Shown here one piece after another: positions 25,603 through 37,053 of a DNA stretch of 64,000 nucleotides. The notes under the pieces were generated by a model. The model worked only from the letters and a program-made list of their open reading frames with translations, made no database searches and had not been told where the DNA came from. The stretch comes from Eutypa lata (Eukaryota; Ascomycota; Sordariomycetes; Xylariales; Diatrypaceae). The DNA is taken from positions 5,890,001-5,954,000 of the forward strand of contig JAKULF010000003.1 of NCBI GenBank assembly GCA_022661535.1, given 5' to 3'. The stretch's first letter is position 1. The number at the start of each line of letters is the position of its first letter. Both the position numbers and the translations under genes were made by a program.

Positions 25603-27349
25603 ATGCCTAACGACCTATATCAGGCCTTGATGCCCCCTGGCACCAGCGCCACCGTAGCCGAAAGAGACGATAGAGGGCGGCTTCATAGGTTCATAACGGA
25701 GTTCGAGCGCCTAGAAATCGAGTACTTAGAGTCTCCAAACCAACGAATCGATATCCCACACGAGATGTATAAAGCCCCCTTCCCCATGACGGTGGACGAC
25801 GCCTTTCTGATCCTGTTCGCCGTGGGCTGGAGACAAGACCATTTCGACTCATTCCAACGGCAGCTTTACGCACTCAACAGTCTTGGGGATATGTTTGCCG
25901 AATATGGCGGCGACTATGCAGAATATGCTAAAGACAACATAGACGAGGTGATGGAGTTGCGGTGGCAGGTGGGCCTCGCGCGTGCCGCCGCCGCGACTCC
26001 TCTATACCATCCTGCATGCATGGGTTACTACGACATAAGAATGGCCGCACTTCCCACCGCGGTACTAACGGTTGTCTATGACCTGCGGGTGCGTGATGCG
26101 AAGGACTCGGCCTGGAAGTCCCGGATAGAGCTCGCTACATGGGGTCTTTCGGCCGCATTGGAGCAGGAGCGCGAACTTAGCCACAAGAAGGATGAGGACC
26201 TGGCTATAGCGTTGAAATCTTTGGCAGAGGCTGATAGGAACAGCTCTGAGACACTACGCGAATCCTCAGCTCCTGGCATTGCTACTCTTACTACCACAGC
26301 TACTGACGCGGCAACGCAGACATCTACATCTTCCTTTTCATCGTCGGCAGCGGAAAGGGAGGACGAGACATCATCGCCGGTAGACAAAGCAACCGACGTC
26401 TGGTTTCTAGTGGCCGACGACGCCGCCGACGCTGCTGACCCGGAGCGTGCCCGCCGGCACCAAAGCTACGACGCCGCCCGCGGTGCCGTGCTCGTGGCCA
26501 AGAAGCAGCTGGCATGTAAGTAAACAGTTGCTGTGGCTAGTTAATTATTCTCCCGTCCTTTGTGGCTTGTTGTAATGTTCGAAATTGTTCACCAAAAAAA
26601 AAAAAGGGGGGGGGGGTTCCATGAGGAAAGGGCTCCTTCCCTGCCCAGACGACCCTTATCCCGCTAAAATAGTTACAAAGAAACAGTTGCTAACCCCAAA
26701 TATTTCAGTATACGCGCGGAGGTACGATTCACATGGGGGCGACGCATACGACCCAGATGGCATGCACGGATTGCGTTTGGCAGGGAACTTGGCGACGGCT
26801 AGGCGGAAGTTCAAGGATGCGCGCCGTGATCTGCTGCTATATGTTCCTTCAGGTAATAAGGACAGAGCGGAGAACGAAGCAGAGGACGAAATGCAGGTAG
26901 AGCCTCCTACGACCCCGACCCTTCCTCCTACCCAGAAAGCCGATAACGACAACCACACCACGCCTTCTGTTCGACTAGGTTTCTACGATGACATCGAAGA
27001 AGATGGCGATGGCAGTAGTAGCAGCAGCAAGATGGAGAAGAGCAACCTGAGCGAAGCGAAGCCGTCCAAGCTCCCCAGGAGCACCCTCTCCGCAGCCAAA
27101 GCCAAGGCCGATCGCCGCTTCGCCGAATTGCGCGCATTCCTGTACAGCCTAAACAATGACAACAACTCCACTTCCTCCTCGTCGGTGGCGTCGACGACTA
27201 TGACGAAATGCGGCTTCGCTCAGAGCTCCTTGACTGAAACAAGCCCTAGCTCTGATGCTGACGAGGGGCGGAGAATGGACTCGCCTGTGCTGCCGTCTTC
27301 CAAGAGGCGAAAGGTGATGTCGAGCGAGGCGGAAGAGACTAGGGATTGA
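25603..27349 (+). CDS. unknown protein with acidic/Ser-rich tail
   Basis: Two exons, 25603-26515 and 26709-27349, phase 1, 517 aa. The frame is open back to 25402, but the ATG at 25603 (MPNDLYQALMPPGTS) is preferred, because the upstream part lies right behind ESF2 and reads like spacer. The N-terminal half is a helical globular region (MTVDDAFLILFAVGWRQDHF, ELRWQVGLARAAAATPLY). Splicing joins VLVAKKQLA to LYARRYDSHGGDAYDPDG, a clean transition. The C-terminal 150 residues are low complexity, rich in Ser, Asp and Glu, with a basic SSKRRKVM near the end that could be a nuclear signal. The 193-bp intron carries a run of A followed by a run of G (26594-26617). No known domain recognised. Confidence 0.65.
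26594..26617. repeat. A-run/G-run tract inside an intron
   Basis: About 12 A followed by about 11 G within the intron 26516-26708. It would interrupt the protein if unspliced and is also a likely sequencing-error or slippage site. Confidence 0.8.
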
Positions 27350-28642
27350 GCTGCTGCAATCGCTGCTGTCTCTGGTGGGGTTAGTGTTGGTATGGATGCG
27401 GAGTTCGAGGATGAGGTCTTGGAGGGCATGTGATACGTGTAGACTGACCTTCATTCCCGAGGTGTGCCGGTTTATAGGCAGATGAATGGGTAGAGGGGGC
27501 TCTTGATCTGGAAGGTTTTTCTTGTTTGACTTATATTGCCCGTGTGTGTGCCGGTGATAGGACAGATGTTGCCTTACACCATGTGGTATTTCATGGAGCG
27601 GTCAATTCCTTTTGTCGGGGCTAAGACATCAATATATCATTATAATATAGTGCGTAGGAGAATGAACTCGGTACTAGGGGATAAATTCTTCATTATATCG
27701 AGTTTTTTACACTCCGCAATATTGAGTCTTTTACGTCAATTATCGATCTATTCCAACGATCCCATTCACCATAGTACAGGCCACCGTAGGCTCTATTCTT
27801 CCATATCAGGTGAGTTGGATCATGTAAATAACAAGTGCAGGAATAGATGGTTGCCGCATCCAAGAGTTCCTGAAGAAACTTCCTTACTCTCGGAATCTTC
27901 AGCTCAAAACGATCTCTCCGCGATATTCTAACCATAGCCGAGCGGTACGACCTCAGCTTTAAGAGAACAACTACATACGTAGATCACCTCGCCAATGGGG
28001 ATGGGTGTTTGAGGCTTACACCGGATGACTGCTACATAGCTACCTCAAGTCAGTACCAAATTAAATGATACCCTTACATAGCAGCACAATTCAAATAATA
28101 TCTACTTATTCAGTAAAAAATTGATGGTTCTTTTATTAAAAACAACATGAACCTGTAATTATTCAAACTGTGAAATACTAACACTGATACTGATTGCTTA
28201 ATTTATGCTTAGCACCTCACTAAAGCCAGGAGGTTATATCAATTAGATGTTTTGTCAACAACTTGCTTGCTCCTAATATGTTGTTTGTTTATAAAACGCG
28301 GAAACGCGAGATATTGCCAGAATTTACCAGCTTACCAGCACGATCGATCACAGGGGTTAGCTTTCGATATTACATCAACTGGGAGAGGATTGTCCGAAAA
28401 TCATCACTGGCCAAAACAAGCCATGACGTCAATACCAAATCAGATCAACAGGGTGAGATGGTACCGCTTTGACCATCATGACGACGTGTATGTAGTTATA
28501 CGCATATATATACTTGAATGCGAGGAGGACTTGAGAATGATGGGATGCAATTCTCTTTCATCTCAATCGTCAGACTTCTAAAACATCCTACCATTAGATA
28601 GTTCAGCTTAGTATCCGTCAATTGCAACCTTGAAAATCCACA
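27350..28642. other. intergenic spacer
   Basis: About 1.3 kb, AT-rich in the right two thirds. No supported gene; expected to contain the promoter of the next gene. Confidence 0.5.
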
Positions 28643-29902
28643 ATGGCCCCTAAACGCGGTGCTCGCAACAACAACAGGAGTAACTCCCCAGCTACCAAAA
28701 AAGCCAAGACCCAAAGCGACGAGCCACCACCACCGCCGCCGAGAAGCAAGCGATGGTCCCGGGTCTCCGGCTCAGCGAACGCAGAAGCCGACTACAGAAG
28801 CACATGGGAGGAACCAGAGAAATGGTACTCGTACGTGACGATCTGCAAGCCGCCCAGTCCCGTCAACAAACTCTTCAGTGAAGATGAAGACGACGAAGAA
28901 GAAGAAGAAGAAGAAGAAGAAGAAGAAAGCGACGACGAGTCCTACTACCGAGGCCGGGAAGAGCGACCCCGATGTCCCCGAAAAGGCTGCATCTGCTGCA
29001 TGTCTGCGAGAGAAACTCCAAACCATCCCTGGCTCGTCAGCCAGGCCGGGCTTCGGAAATGCCACACGCAGCACATCCATCTCTCGCTGCGCAACCCCGA
29101 CGCCTTCGGCATCCTCGAGTGCAACGATTTTCCGGCCTACGGCGGCCTCGAGGTGATGCAGAACCTGTTCGTCGATTTCGACGAGGCTGCTGCTGATATT
29201 GAGCGCGGGTGGCGCGAGCAGTGGGCCGTCTGCGAAGGCATGGCGCTCTGGCTGTTGGATCCGAAGGGTTGTATGCTGGCGGCTCTGATCGGGGATGCCG
29301 AGATCGTCTTCGCCACGTATCGGCTGGTCGGGCGCATGTTTCTCGCGATGCTGGCGCAGCTCGATGGATTGGATCTCCTGGACGGGGACGATACGGAAGT
29401 GCGGAGTCTCGGCTGTGTCATGACGTGGTACGTCAAGCTCGCTGGCATCTTTCGCGAGCACCTGGCTCTGGATGCCGAGAGGGCGAGAGGGCCTAAGTCG
29501 AGGTTCAACCCGGATTACTTCGATGATGCTATCATGTCGTATGCGAAGCAGCGGGGCGTCACGTTGGGGGGTGACACTGGGTACGTGGACGATGACATTG
29601 CTACTGCTGGTGCGGATCTAGAGGGGCAGGTAAAACTTCCCGACATGAAGAAGGGCGCTGCTGCTGCTGCTATTGCTGACCCCTGGGGCTGGAAAGCTGA
29701 GCTTAGGAGGTACGAGAGGAGTCATGGCGGTGTTCTGGGGTTCGTGACTGATAGGGAGCATCATGCTATTGGGGGCGACTGCATAGATATGACCACGTGG
29801 ACGAGTGCTGAGCGGAAGGCTAAAAGCTACGATGGCAAAGACGTATTGTCGAAGGCGGACATAGAGGGGATCAAGAATGGGGATCTAATAGCGATATGGT
29901 GA
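28643..29902 (+). CDS. unknown intronless protein with poly-Glu tract
   Basis: A single 419-aa ORF. Residues 1-30 are basic (KRGARNNNRSNSPATKKAKT), resembling a nuclear signal; a run of six Pro follows. An acidic stretch encoded by a GAA repeat (28889-28928) separates this from a Cys cluster (RCPRKGCICC) and a globular region with CHTQHIHLSLRNPDAFG, GGLEVMQNLFVDFDEA and WREQWAVCEGMALWLLD. It ends GIKNGDLIAIW. I do not recognise the family; the composition and codon use look like a real gene. Confidence 0.7.
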   Translation: MAPKRGARNNNRSNSPATKKAKTQSDEPPPPPPRSKRWSRVSGSANAEADYRSTWEEPEKWYSYVTICKPPSPVNKLFSEDEDDEEEEEEEEEEESDDESYYRGREERPRCPRKGCICCMSARETPNHPWLVSQAGLRKCHTQHIHLSLRNPDAFGILECNDFPAYGGLEVMQNLFVDFDEAAADIERGWREQWAVCEGMALWLLDPKGCMLAALIGDAEIVFATYRLVGRMFLAMLAQLDGLDLLDGDDTEVRSLGCVMTWYVKLAGIFREHLALDAERARGPKSRFNPDYFDDAIMSYAKQRGVTLGGDTGYVDDDIATAGADLEGQVKLPDMKKGAAAAAIADPWGWKAELRRYERSHGGVLGFVTDREHHAIGGDCIDMTTWTSAERKAKSYDGKDVLSKADIEGIKNGDLIAIW

Positions 29903-30516
29903 GGTGGAATAAGGATCTGGGTAGGGTTGAGTATTCTGTGCAGGATATTGTACTTAAAAGAAATACTCGAACCGGGTTTTGACAGCCCTGCTGCCGTTTG
30001 TTAACTCAATTGGTCATGACTAGCATGGGTCGAGGTCAGCCGACCTATTAAGGGGTTGCTTTGGATATATACTTCATAAGAAAAACAAGAATGTGGTTTA
30101 TCGCTACTACCTCCTTACTGGTACTCAAAAGTGTGAACGGTTTGTATCAAGTAGCTTGTCTACCTCTAGGTAGTGAATGAGGTGATAATAGCCATGCATT
30201 GTATTCCTCTTCTTGGTGTATTTCTGCCTGTTTATCAGGTATCATACCTGTCCTATTAGAACATTGCAGCCCCTTGAACATATGCAACAACTACAAAAAG
30301 GTGTCAAGTAACGCCATTCCCATATAACTATAGTAATCATAGTCTAATCGATTCTCGTAAGTCTTCTATGAACATACCATCCTAGAGCTAGTCAACATAC
30401 GTCGAGGATGCTACCTAGACTCCTCTTTCTTTTTGTTGCATCCCATAAACGCCACAATCTCATCCCGATCAAGTCAAGAAGACCCAAGACTACGTACCCA
30501 CTTACTCAACCTAACA
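29903..30516. other. convergent 3' spacer
   Basis: About 600 bp between two convergent stop codons. No gene seen. Confidence 0.55.
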
Positions 30517-33067
30517 CTACTTCTCCTCTAGCGCCAGCTCATCAAAATCATCCAGCAGCTCCTCCATATCCACCTTCGGCACATCATCTCCCTCGTCCCC
30601 TTCATCATCTTCCGTAGTGGCAATCGACATTTCGTCGGGTTGCTGCTGCTTCTTGGGGTGCTTGTAGAGCTGGACGCCCTGGCGGAACTCGTCGTCCTCT
30701 TCGATGTCGCGCAGGAACTGCTCGAACTCGCGCTCCATGCGGTCCTGGTCGGTCTTCTTGGGGAGCAGCTCTCCTTCGTCCTTGGCCATGCGCTTGACTC
30801 GCCACTGGCGGCGGCGGTTGCGCCGCCGGTTCGGGAAGTGCTTCTTGACCACCACTACGTCCGGGATCGTCGACGCGTACGTCCCCGAAGCCTCCACCGC
30901 CTCCAGCTGCGGGTTGTTGTAGTTCGTCCCCGTCAGCATGTACCCCATCACCGAGTCGCCCGCGTGCAGCATCCCGCCCAGGTGTGTCCGCGCGAAGTAC
31001 GTATTGTCGTTAACGCCGAAGTCGGAAGCTCGGGCGAGTTGTAGTTCACCTAGCACCCACTTTCCCTTTGTTGGACCTAGAGGTTCGCAGTCCAAAACGA
31101 CAAATTCCACAAGATCTGGAGCTTCTGCCAAGGTTGTAAAGGGTGCTCGCCAGTATACTGGTGCACTGATATCTGCTGTTTGAAGTGTGTTTACGTCTAA
31201 GAGGTTGATGGATGTACCAATTCTGTGAATCACGTTGCGCTGTTAGTATTTGCTTAAAAGGTAATAGTCCTTGAAGCCCACAAGTAGTTCAAGGCCTACA
31301 TGAAGCGGTTGGGACCGACAAAGGCCCAGCATTGGACCGAATGCCCCTCAAGTAAACTATAGGTAGATGTGAAAGACTGTAGTTGCTTACCTATGGCATA
31401 ACACTAAAGGCGAGATATTTCCAATTTGCTTTGCTAGCTGAATTGGAAGACATACAAGGTCATCCTTGCATATTGGAACCCTATTACATGTCAGTATCAA
31501 GCTAATAATTCGGATTTCGCTGTCGAGGGTCCATGTTCTATCTAAAAGAAGATAAAACAGGTATAGCGGATATACAGGGGGCATTTTGCATACTACAAAT
31601 ATGTTAGCGATTATCAATTTCGATTGGAATAAGTGCAGTAAGGATTCAGCTCTTAATAGGCTTGGGAGTAATGAGGCTTTACGTACCAATTCAACAGAGT
31701 ACGTGAACTTGAAGCTTTTCTTCGCTGTGTGGGCATCTTGACTGATAAGTTCTTGGGATTTTTTGGTCTATAGAACTTGAAGTTAGTCACTACCTCATAA
31801 AACATTCGATGGGTAGTAAAGGACAGCCGATAGAGTAAGTTATTTGCGGGTATATAAATGTGAAGCGAGAGGGTAAACTTCGAGACTTACGAAAACTGGT
31901 ACAACCGATTTGAGGAAGTCCACAAATTTCTCAGCTTGATTTCTCACAGCAAAGCTTTTTTGTGTTAGCATATTAGACAAAAACAATGCCATTGTCCTCT
32001 CGTATTTATTACCGAGATACAATGAAGACTAGGGATATGATAGAAGACATACTGGTGAATATGTTAGCTTATGGCATTTTTAAAGTAGGAGCTTAAATTC
32101 TACGCAGAATGGGAAGTAAAGGGGTGGTACATACCAAGAAATCAATACCGTCTTTCGCTTCTTTAATATTGATGGTATCTTTATGTGCGCCATGCTTGAG
32201 GATGAGTTGTTCCTATAATATAAAGTTAACAATTGTCTAGGAATCAAAATGTGTATAAGAGTTAGTTGCCCGAAATCACCCACCAAGAATAAAAACGTCC
32301 TCTTATGCTGAACTTTCTGTCTCACTATAACATAACATCGTCAGCTTAACCTCCTAGGCGATGCTCCGTAATTCGATAGATGGGACCGACCTTGCACACT
32401 TGCTCTCCACACATTAGCCGTGTACGACTTTGCGCCTGTTCAAATAGATTTAGTATAAGGATAACTTAACAAAAACCAGTCCATCTGAGGGCAAACTAAC
32501 ACTCGGGACATTGTTGCCACGCTACAACGTATATAACTTCGAAGCTCTGCTGCAGCAAGACACCATCGGATACGGTATCCTGCACTGTGAGCTTCACCCT
32601 GACTCGTCTCGAATGGGGCTCGGTCCAGATGAAGCTCGCGTCGACGATTCGGACTTTTTGCAGGCCCCTCAGCTTCTTCAGACAGAGGGCGAGCAGCTCG
32701 CGGGACTCGGGCGCGGCGGCAACCCAGCTCATGGGCGGAAGCAACCATCTTTCGCAGTCTCGGCCTGTAAAAACACCACAAAGTAAATTGCGCAGTTAGA
32801 ATTTTGCTCTCCGCATAGCACGTGCGACGGGTTATGAAGGCAATGGAGAGTGATCCTGGTTTACTTACAGAAATGCAGCGTAGCCTCCCGTTGGATGCCT
32901 TCGCTGATGTCGTGGTGCAGCTTCAGACAGTCGAAACACCTCGCGCTCGTGGATTGCGTGCCGTCTATGGGGGCGCCGCAGTCGCAGCAGAAGATAGTCG
33001 CAGCCGTCATTGAGCCCTGCGCCGACGGCGCCATGGGCATGGGAGTGTCCAGATCCATGGACGACAT
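30517..33067 (-). CDS. NMD3: 60S export adapter NMD3
   Basis: NMD3 binds late 60S subunits and links them to the Crm1 exportin. Nine exons: 33067-32869, 32764-32501, 32435-32391, 32324-32284, 32212-32136, 31954-31891, 31767-31688, 31480-31391 and 31222-30517; sum 1566 nt, 521 aa, the usual length. N-terminal Cys pairs (FCCDCG, CFDC, CRDC, CPEC) form the zinc-binding part; VPICKDDLVCLP and the final basic/acidic region (RRRNRRRQW, then EELLDDFDELALEE, with leucine-rich export-signal character) are typical. Introns 5 and 7 are nested (stwintrons) and listed separately. Without two-step splicing the frame breaks at VEL|VPIC and extra residues appear at GIDF|FAVRNQ. The start at 33067 gives MSSMDLDTPMPM; an upstream in-frame Met only adds a low-complexity leader. 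Confidence 0.94.
31481..31687 (-). other. D1-type stwintron 2 in NMD3
   Basis: The exon ends GTT GAA TT (31688). G 31687 is the first base of the external donor. The internal intron is 31686-31593 (94 bp; GTACGT ... branch TCGCTAAC ... TTTGTAG). After its removal G joins TATGC, forming a GTATGC donor; the external intron (113 nt) ends at 31481 with branch TACTGAC and GTAATAG. The result reads SVELVPICKDDLV, the conserved NMD3 sequence. Simple GT-AG removal of 31686-31481 shifts the frame and stops within a few codons. Confidence 0.85.
31955..32135 (-). other. D1-type stwintron 1 in NMD3
   Basis: On the minus strand the exon ends GAT TTC TT (32136). The external intron's first base is G 32135. 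An internal intron of 83 bp (32134-32052; GTATGT ... branch AAGCTAAC ... CACCAG) sits between that G and TATGTC (32051 on). Removing it creates a GTATGTC donor, and the external intron (98 nt) then ends at 31955 after branch ATGCTAAC and AAAAAAG. The joined codons give GIDFFFAVRNQAEKF, as expected for NMD3. A one-step splice at 32134 has no in-frame partner at 31955. Confidence 0.85.
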
Positions 33068-34002
33068 CTTGATTTTTTTTTTGGCTTCCGGTGGCGGGGT
33101 ATGTGTGGTGTGTGTGTTGCCAAACACGGCTGTAGTAATTCAAGAGAAAGGGCAAAACTTTCCACTCGTCGTCTTCGCCGTATGCACTTGTGTGTATGGG
33201 ACGGAATAGAGCACTGATCTCTAAGAAATGTGGTGATTTTCTATGGTCGACCGTTGTCTAAGTACTCTCTCTGACGTTAATCTTTAGGTGCCCTACCTAA
33301 AACCTTTAGCGGGGTGCAAAGCCAAAAATTCGCCCTCTCAGAAAGTTGCCCCTCGATTGATAAGCAGTAGATAAGATCGATAAGCGATAAGATAACGCCA
33401 CTTAGATAATCGCGAGGTCAATCAGTCCGAGTCTAACACACCTCCTGACTATTATAGTGATGAATTGGTTGGAAATATATCTTCTCCCTTTTCTATATAT
33501 TAATATCTATAATGCGGTATTATTAAATCTTTAGGATGTGTATAAGTACTTATATAAAAAGGTGGAACATACTTAACCGCTCATTTCACACGGCCTTGAA
33601 ATGAGATCAAAATTATGTTCTAGTACTGCTAGTAGAGGATCAAGCAACTTTCAAGACTCTCAAGTATTAGACATATGACTTTAAGTATTTTATAAGCTCA
33701 TTGGGATTTTCAGGGGCAAGAGCTAAGATATATATGATCGATAACCAAGAGACATGAATAAATAGAAGTATATACGTGTACGTATATCTAGGATGCGGCT
33801 AAGCACCATCTAGCTATCGCATATATTAGCAAGACTAGATCGAGTAACTAAACACAAGACGGACACATTTATCCGTTTATTCATCCATTCGATCATCATT
33901 CATTTCATTTCGTCCCTCAAGTCTATCTCTCTTGGTAAGCAGGTACTTATCTAAGTAATTAATTATCCAGGTTCAAAACCCAACCTAAACTACCTAACCA
34001 AC
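33068..34002. other. intergenic spacer
   Basis: About 930 bp with the NMD3 promoter at the left and the dioxygenase 3' end at the right. AT-rich from about 33430 to 33960. No gene seen. Confidence 0.5.
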
Positions 34003-35402
34003 CTACGCGGCAGCAACCCCCTTATCATTCTCAGCCGGCCCCGCGAACGGAGTCTCGAAGGGCCTCTCGGCCTGGGGCGTCAGGCGGGCGAGGTGGCGGC
34101 GCTGGCCCGTCTTCCAGTCGACGATGGCCGAGTGCTGCGTGACGCGGTTGTCCCAGACGACGACGGTGCCCTCCTCCCACTTGACGCGGGCCTGGAAGTC
34201 CGCCCCGTACGCCAGGTGGTTGTAAAGGAACCGGAGGAGCATTTCCGACTCCTGGTTCTTGAGGCCGACGATGCTCCGCGTGACTGTGGTTGGGTTCTCT
34301 GGTCAGCTTCTTTTTTTTTTTTGCTTATGCTCTTCCTTCATACGAACGCACGGAGAGCGGAAATAAGGAAGGGAGAGGGACGTCGTTTTTTATGTCCTCC
34401 TTTGCTTATTTATTTGATGAAAAAGAGAAAAGGAGGGAAAGAGATAGTTCACTGGTAACTTACACTGCTCATTAACATAAATACCCTTCTGTCCAGTAGC
34501 CGGGTGCGTGCGCACGACCGGGTGGGTACTGATAACGGGCTCGCGCCTCTTGATACTGCCCCTCGCAATCGAGGCGTTAGCCTGCTCGACGCCCGAATGG
34601 GTCGCCTTCAGGCCGTGCAGCCGCTCCTGGAACTGCGGGCTGAGGCGGTTGTAGGCCTCGACGGCGTCGACAAACAGGGTGTCGCCGCCGGTCTCGGGTT
34701 TGTCGAGGATGTAAAGGAAGGTGGTGCCGGGGGGCTGCTCCTCGTATGAGACATCCGAGTGCCAGGCGACGGAGCTTGTTTGCGACTCGAAGAACGTCTT
34801 GTGCGATTCGTCACCCTCACTGCGGTGCACCAGGTGCACCTCCGGGTAGCCCTTGGGTGATCCCGACGCTGGGTGTATGTGGTGCCGGCCGAAGTAGCCC
34901 GCGTAGTCGAGAGCGTCTTGGATCGGTAGTTCCTGGAAGTCCTGGTTACGGAATGCGACCACCTTGCGCTCGGCGACGAAGCGTGCGAGCTGGTCTTTCC
35001 CTGCGTTACTGAGCGAGCTTAGCTGGACACCTCGGACCTCCGTCCCGATGCTTGGTGTCAGGTCGGTGACTTGGGTGCCTTCCGGGAGCAAGTCTTTAAA
35101 TGAAGTATCCGCATCCTTTCCATGTTCATAATGTTCGAATGGTTCCAGTGGTGGGTATTTCTGTTCAGGATCCCACGTCGGCAGGTATTGAGGGTACTAC
35201 GCATCGCCGTTAGTCAACAGTTGACACCATGATCTCAGTGTAATGTCCCCACCTTTGCTGCTTTGAGGCCTGTCTTTCCTTCTTCACTTTCCTGTGTATA
35301 CTTTCCAGAAAATACAACTTTATAAGCTCCGTAGGCAGTAAGCTCCGGGGATTTAGTCCGGGCCGCCGTCTCCGTAGTAGTTGTGGTAGCAGAAGGAGCC
35401 AT
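34003..35402 (-). CDS. TauD/TfdA-type alpha-ketoglutarate dioxygenase
   Basis: Non-haem Fe(II)/2-oxoglutarate oxygenase; relatives release sulfite from alkylsulfonates such as taurine. Exons 35402-35253, 35196-34464 and 34283-34003, phases 0 and 1, 387 aa. The iron ligands are visible: His196 and Asp198 in VAWHSDVSY and His345 in RVTQHSAIVDW. GRHHIHPASG, TLFVDAVEAYNRL and GQRRHLARLTP (2-oxoglutarate Arg) complete the family picture. NEQFTRSIVGL is restored across the second junction. A cytosolic enzyme is likely; no signal peptide. Substrate is not determinable. No sulfonate transporter is adjacent. Confidence 0.92.
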
Positions 35403-35949
35403 GATGATAACGCTGGATAAGATAGTAAATCAACCGCTTAACTTATCAAATTCATCAGCCTCCGATTGGAATCTGGAAGGGGGGTGGTGGCTATTCATAC
35501 TCGAGATTTGAGGCGGAGCTTCATGCACACAAGCGATGGTGTGCGAGTAAGGCCATCTGTCGCAAGAGCCCAAGCCCAATCAGAACATGTCGTATTCGAC
35601 CGGTTCTCGCAATAGGGAGAGATAATATTCATAATTGGGACTTGGTCTCTATGGAATCTTCTTAGGAGATTCCCCACTGCTTGGAGTTGACCCCGCGTCG
35701 ATAGTGATGATGTGCCGTCGTTTGTTATCGAACGGCCCAATCACGCAATCCAATCCAAAATAGCGATTGCGCTGCTAGATAAAAACCACCTCCCCTGATT
35801 AGCCTATGTAGTATGCATTCTATAACAGCTATCGTTACATCGAATTGGGTCCTGAGACTAAATTGGGGACGTACTTAATAGCAAAAGCACGCCATCGCCC
35901 TCGGCAGCTCGGTCTCCCTGCGATGCTATACGCTATGCTTAGATGTGGT
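35403..35949. other. intergenic spacer
   Basis: About 550 bp containing the dioxygenase promoter. No gene seen. Confidence 0.5.
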
Positions 35950-36277
35950 TTAGAGAAATCCCGGGATGACATCTTGATTGGAAGGTACGGGCTTGGTATT
36001 AGTAGATCTGTGCTTTCTCCGTTCTCGGTTGCTTTTGAGACTTGCTCGCCGATTTTGAAGCCTGCTGAAGAAATCATCATGCGTATCATCTGGCGGATCA
36101 TTTAGCTCCATCTTGCTCGGTGCCGGGGCCACTTTTTTCACGGCTCTTAAATTAATATCCGTAGACGTCTGGCTCTTTACGGTCTGTTGTCCCGTCTTCA
36201 TTTGAGTTAATTGAGCTTTAGGTTGGGTTGATTTTTCGACTGGCTTTCTCATGACACTCGGTCCTGGTGCGTCGAGG

Positions 36278-36310
<33 letters not shown>

Positions 36311-37053
36311 CCGTCAGTTGTTTCATCGTGTAACTGAGGTAAGATAACGCCTTTCTTTGACCCCATTCCCGTTTCTTCGAATCCAGCTGTAGCACGAGTC
36401 GCCATAGTTGTGGCTATGACGGCATCGAGACGAGCCGCTTTCTTCTTCGGACTTTCCATCAATCCATATAGTGAGGTGGCTCGATAATGATCCGATTCGC
36501 TCTCTGTATCATCGGTGTTACCCGATGTCTTCCTTAATGCGAGTCTCTGGTTCTTGTCAAGAGCCTTGCGCTCTTGTCTCCTCTTGACCGTGTCAGTCAT
36601 GGATCCGAAAACAGGTCGCGAGATATCCTTAATGGTCTTAGCATTTTGAGATTTTGAGGCTTCCTTGAGACGTTGGTACTCGACAGCATAGAGATGGGCT
36701 GTGAACTTCTGAGCTATAGATAGCAGCTCATCCTCGACCATGCGATAGCGGTCATCATGTTCGGGTCCTTCTATCATAAAGCTAGAATCATATTAATAGG
36801 CTTGCACTAAAATCGCGTGCAGGACACTTACCTCTCTGCAATTGATTCTGGCGGCGGCGAAGTGGACGAAGATCGTTCTTTGGAGTCGCTACGTTAGCGG
36901 ATGGTCGATCAGTTACCCAGCAGCAAATATATACTCACTGGATGACAATGTAGACTTTCGGGGCTTCTTTCTAGTGACCGGCGAGATGTCATCTGGAGTT
37001 GACAACCCCGTCGATGCTTGCCCGGATGTCTTCCAAGGTAATTTACGTGGCAT
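35950..37053 (-). CDS. unknown probable nuclear protein
   Basis: Three exons: 37053-36939, 36888-36832 and 36770-35950, both junctions phase 1, 330 aa, starting MPRKLPWKTSGQAST. The joined reading LRRRQNQLQREGPEHDDRYRMV supports the splicing. A predicted helical core (EDELLSIAQKFTAHLYAVEYQRL) is followed by basic patches (TVKRRQERKALDK, ESPKKKAARLD), an eleven-residue Asp run from a CAT repeat (36279-36311) and a basic tail ending GFL. The charge pattern suggests a chromatin or DNA-associated protein, but no domain is recognised. Confidence 0.68.

Noticed and set aside
28772..29461. 229-aa ORF antisense to the unknown gene at 28643
   Set aside because: Poly-Phe from the reverse of the GAA repeat; shadow frame.
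31576..31592. 17-nt microexon in NMD3
   Set aside because: It would add six residues before VPIC; the stwintron reading needs no insertion and uses good splice and branch sites.
32021..32028. 8-nt microexon in NMD3 (adds Ser-Ser-Phe)
   Set aside because: It keeps the frame but inserts residues in a conserved segment; the nested-intron reading gives the exact consensus.
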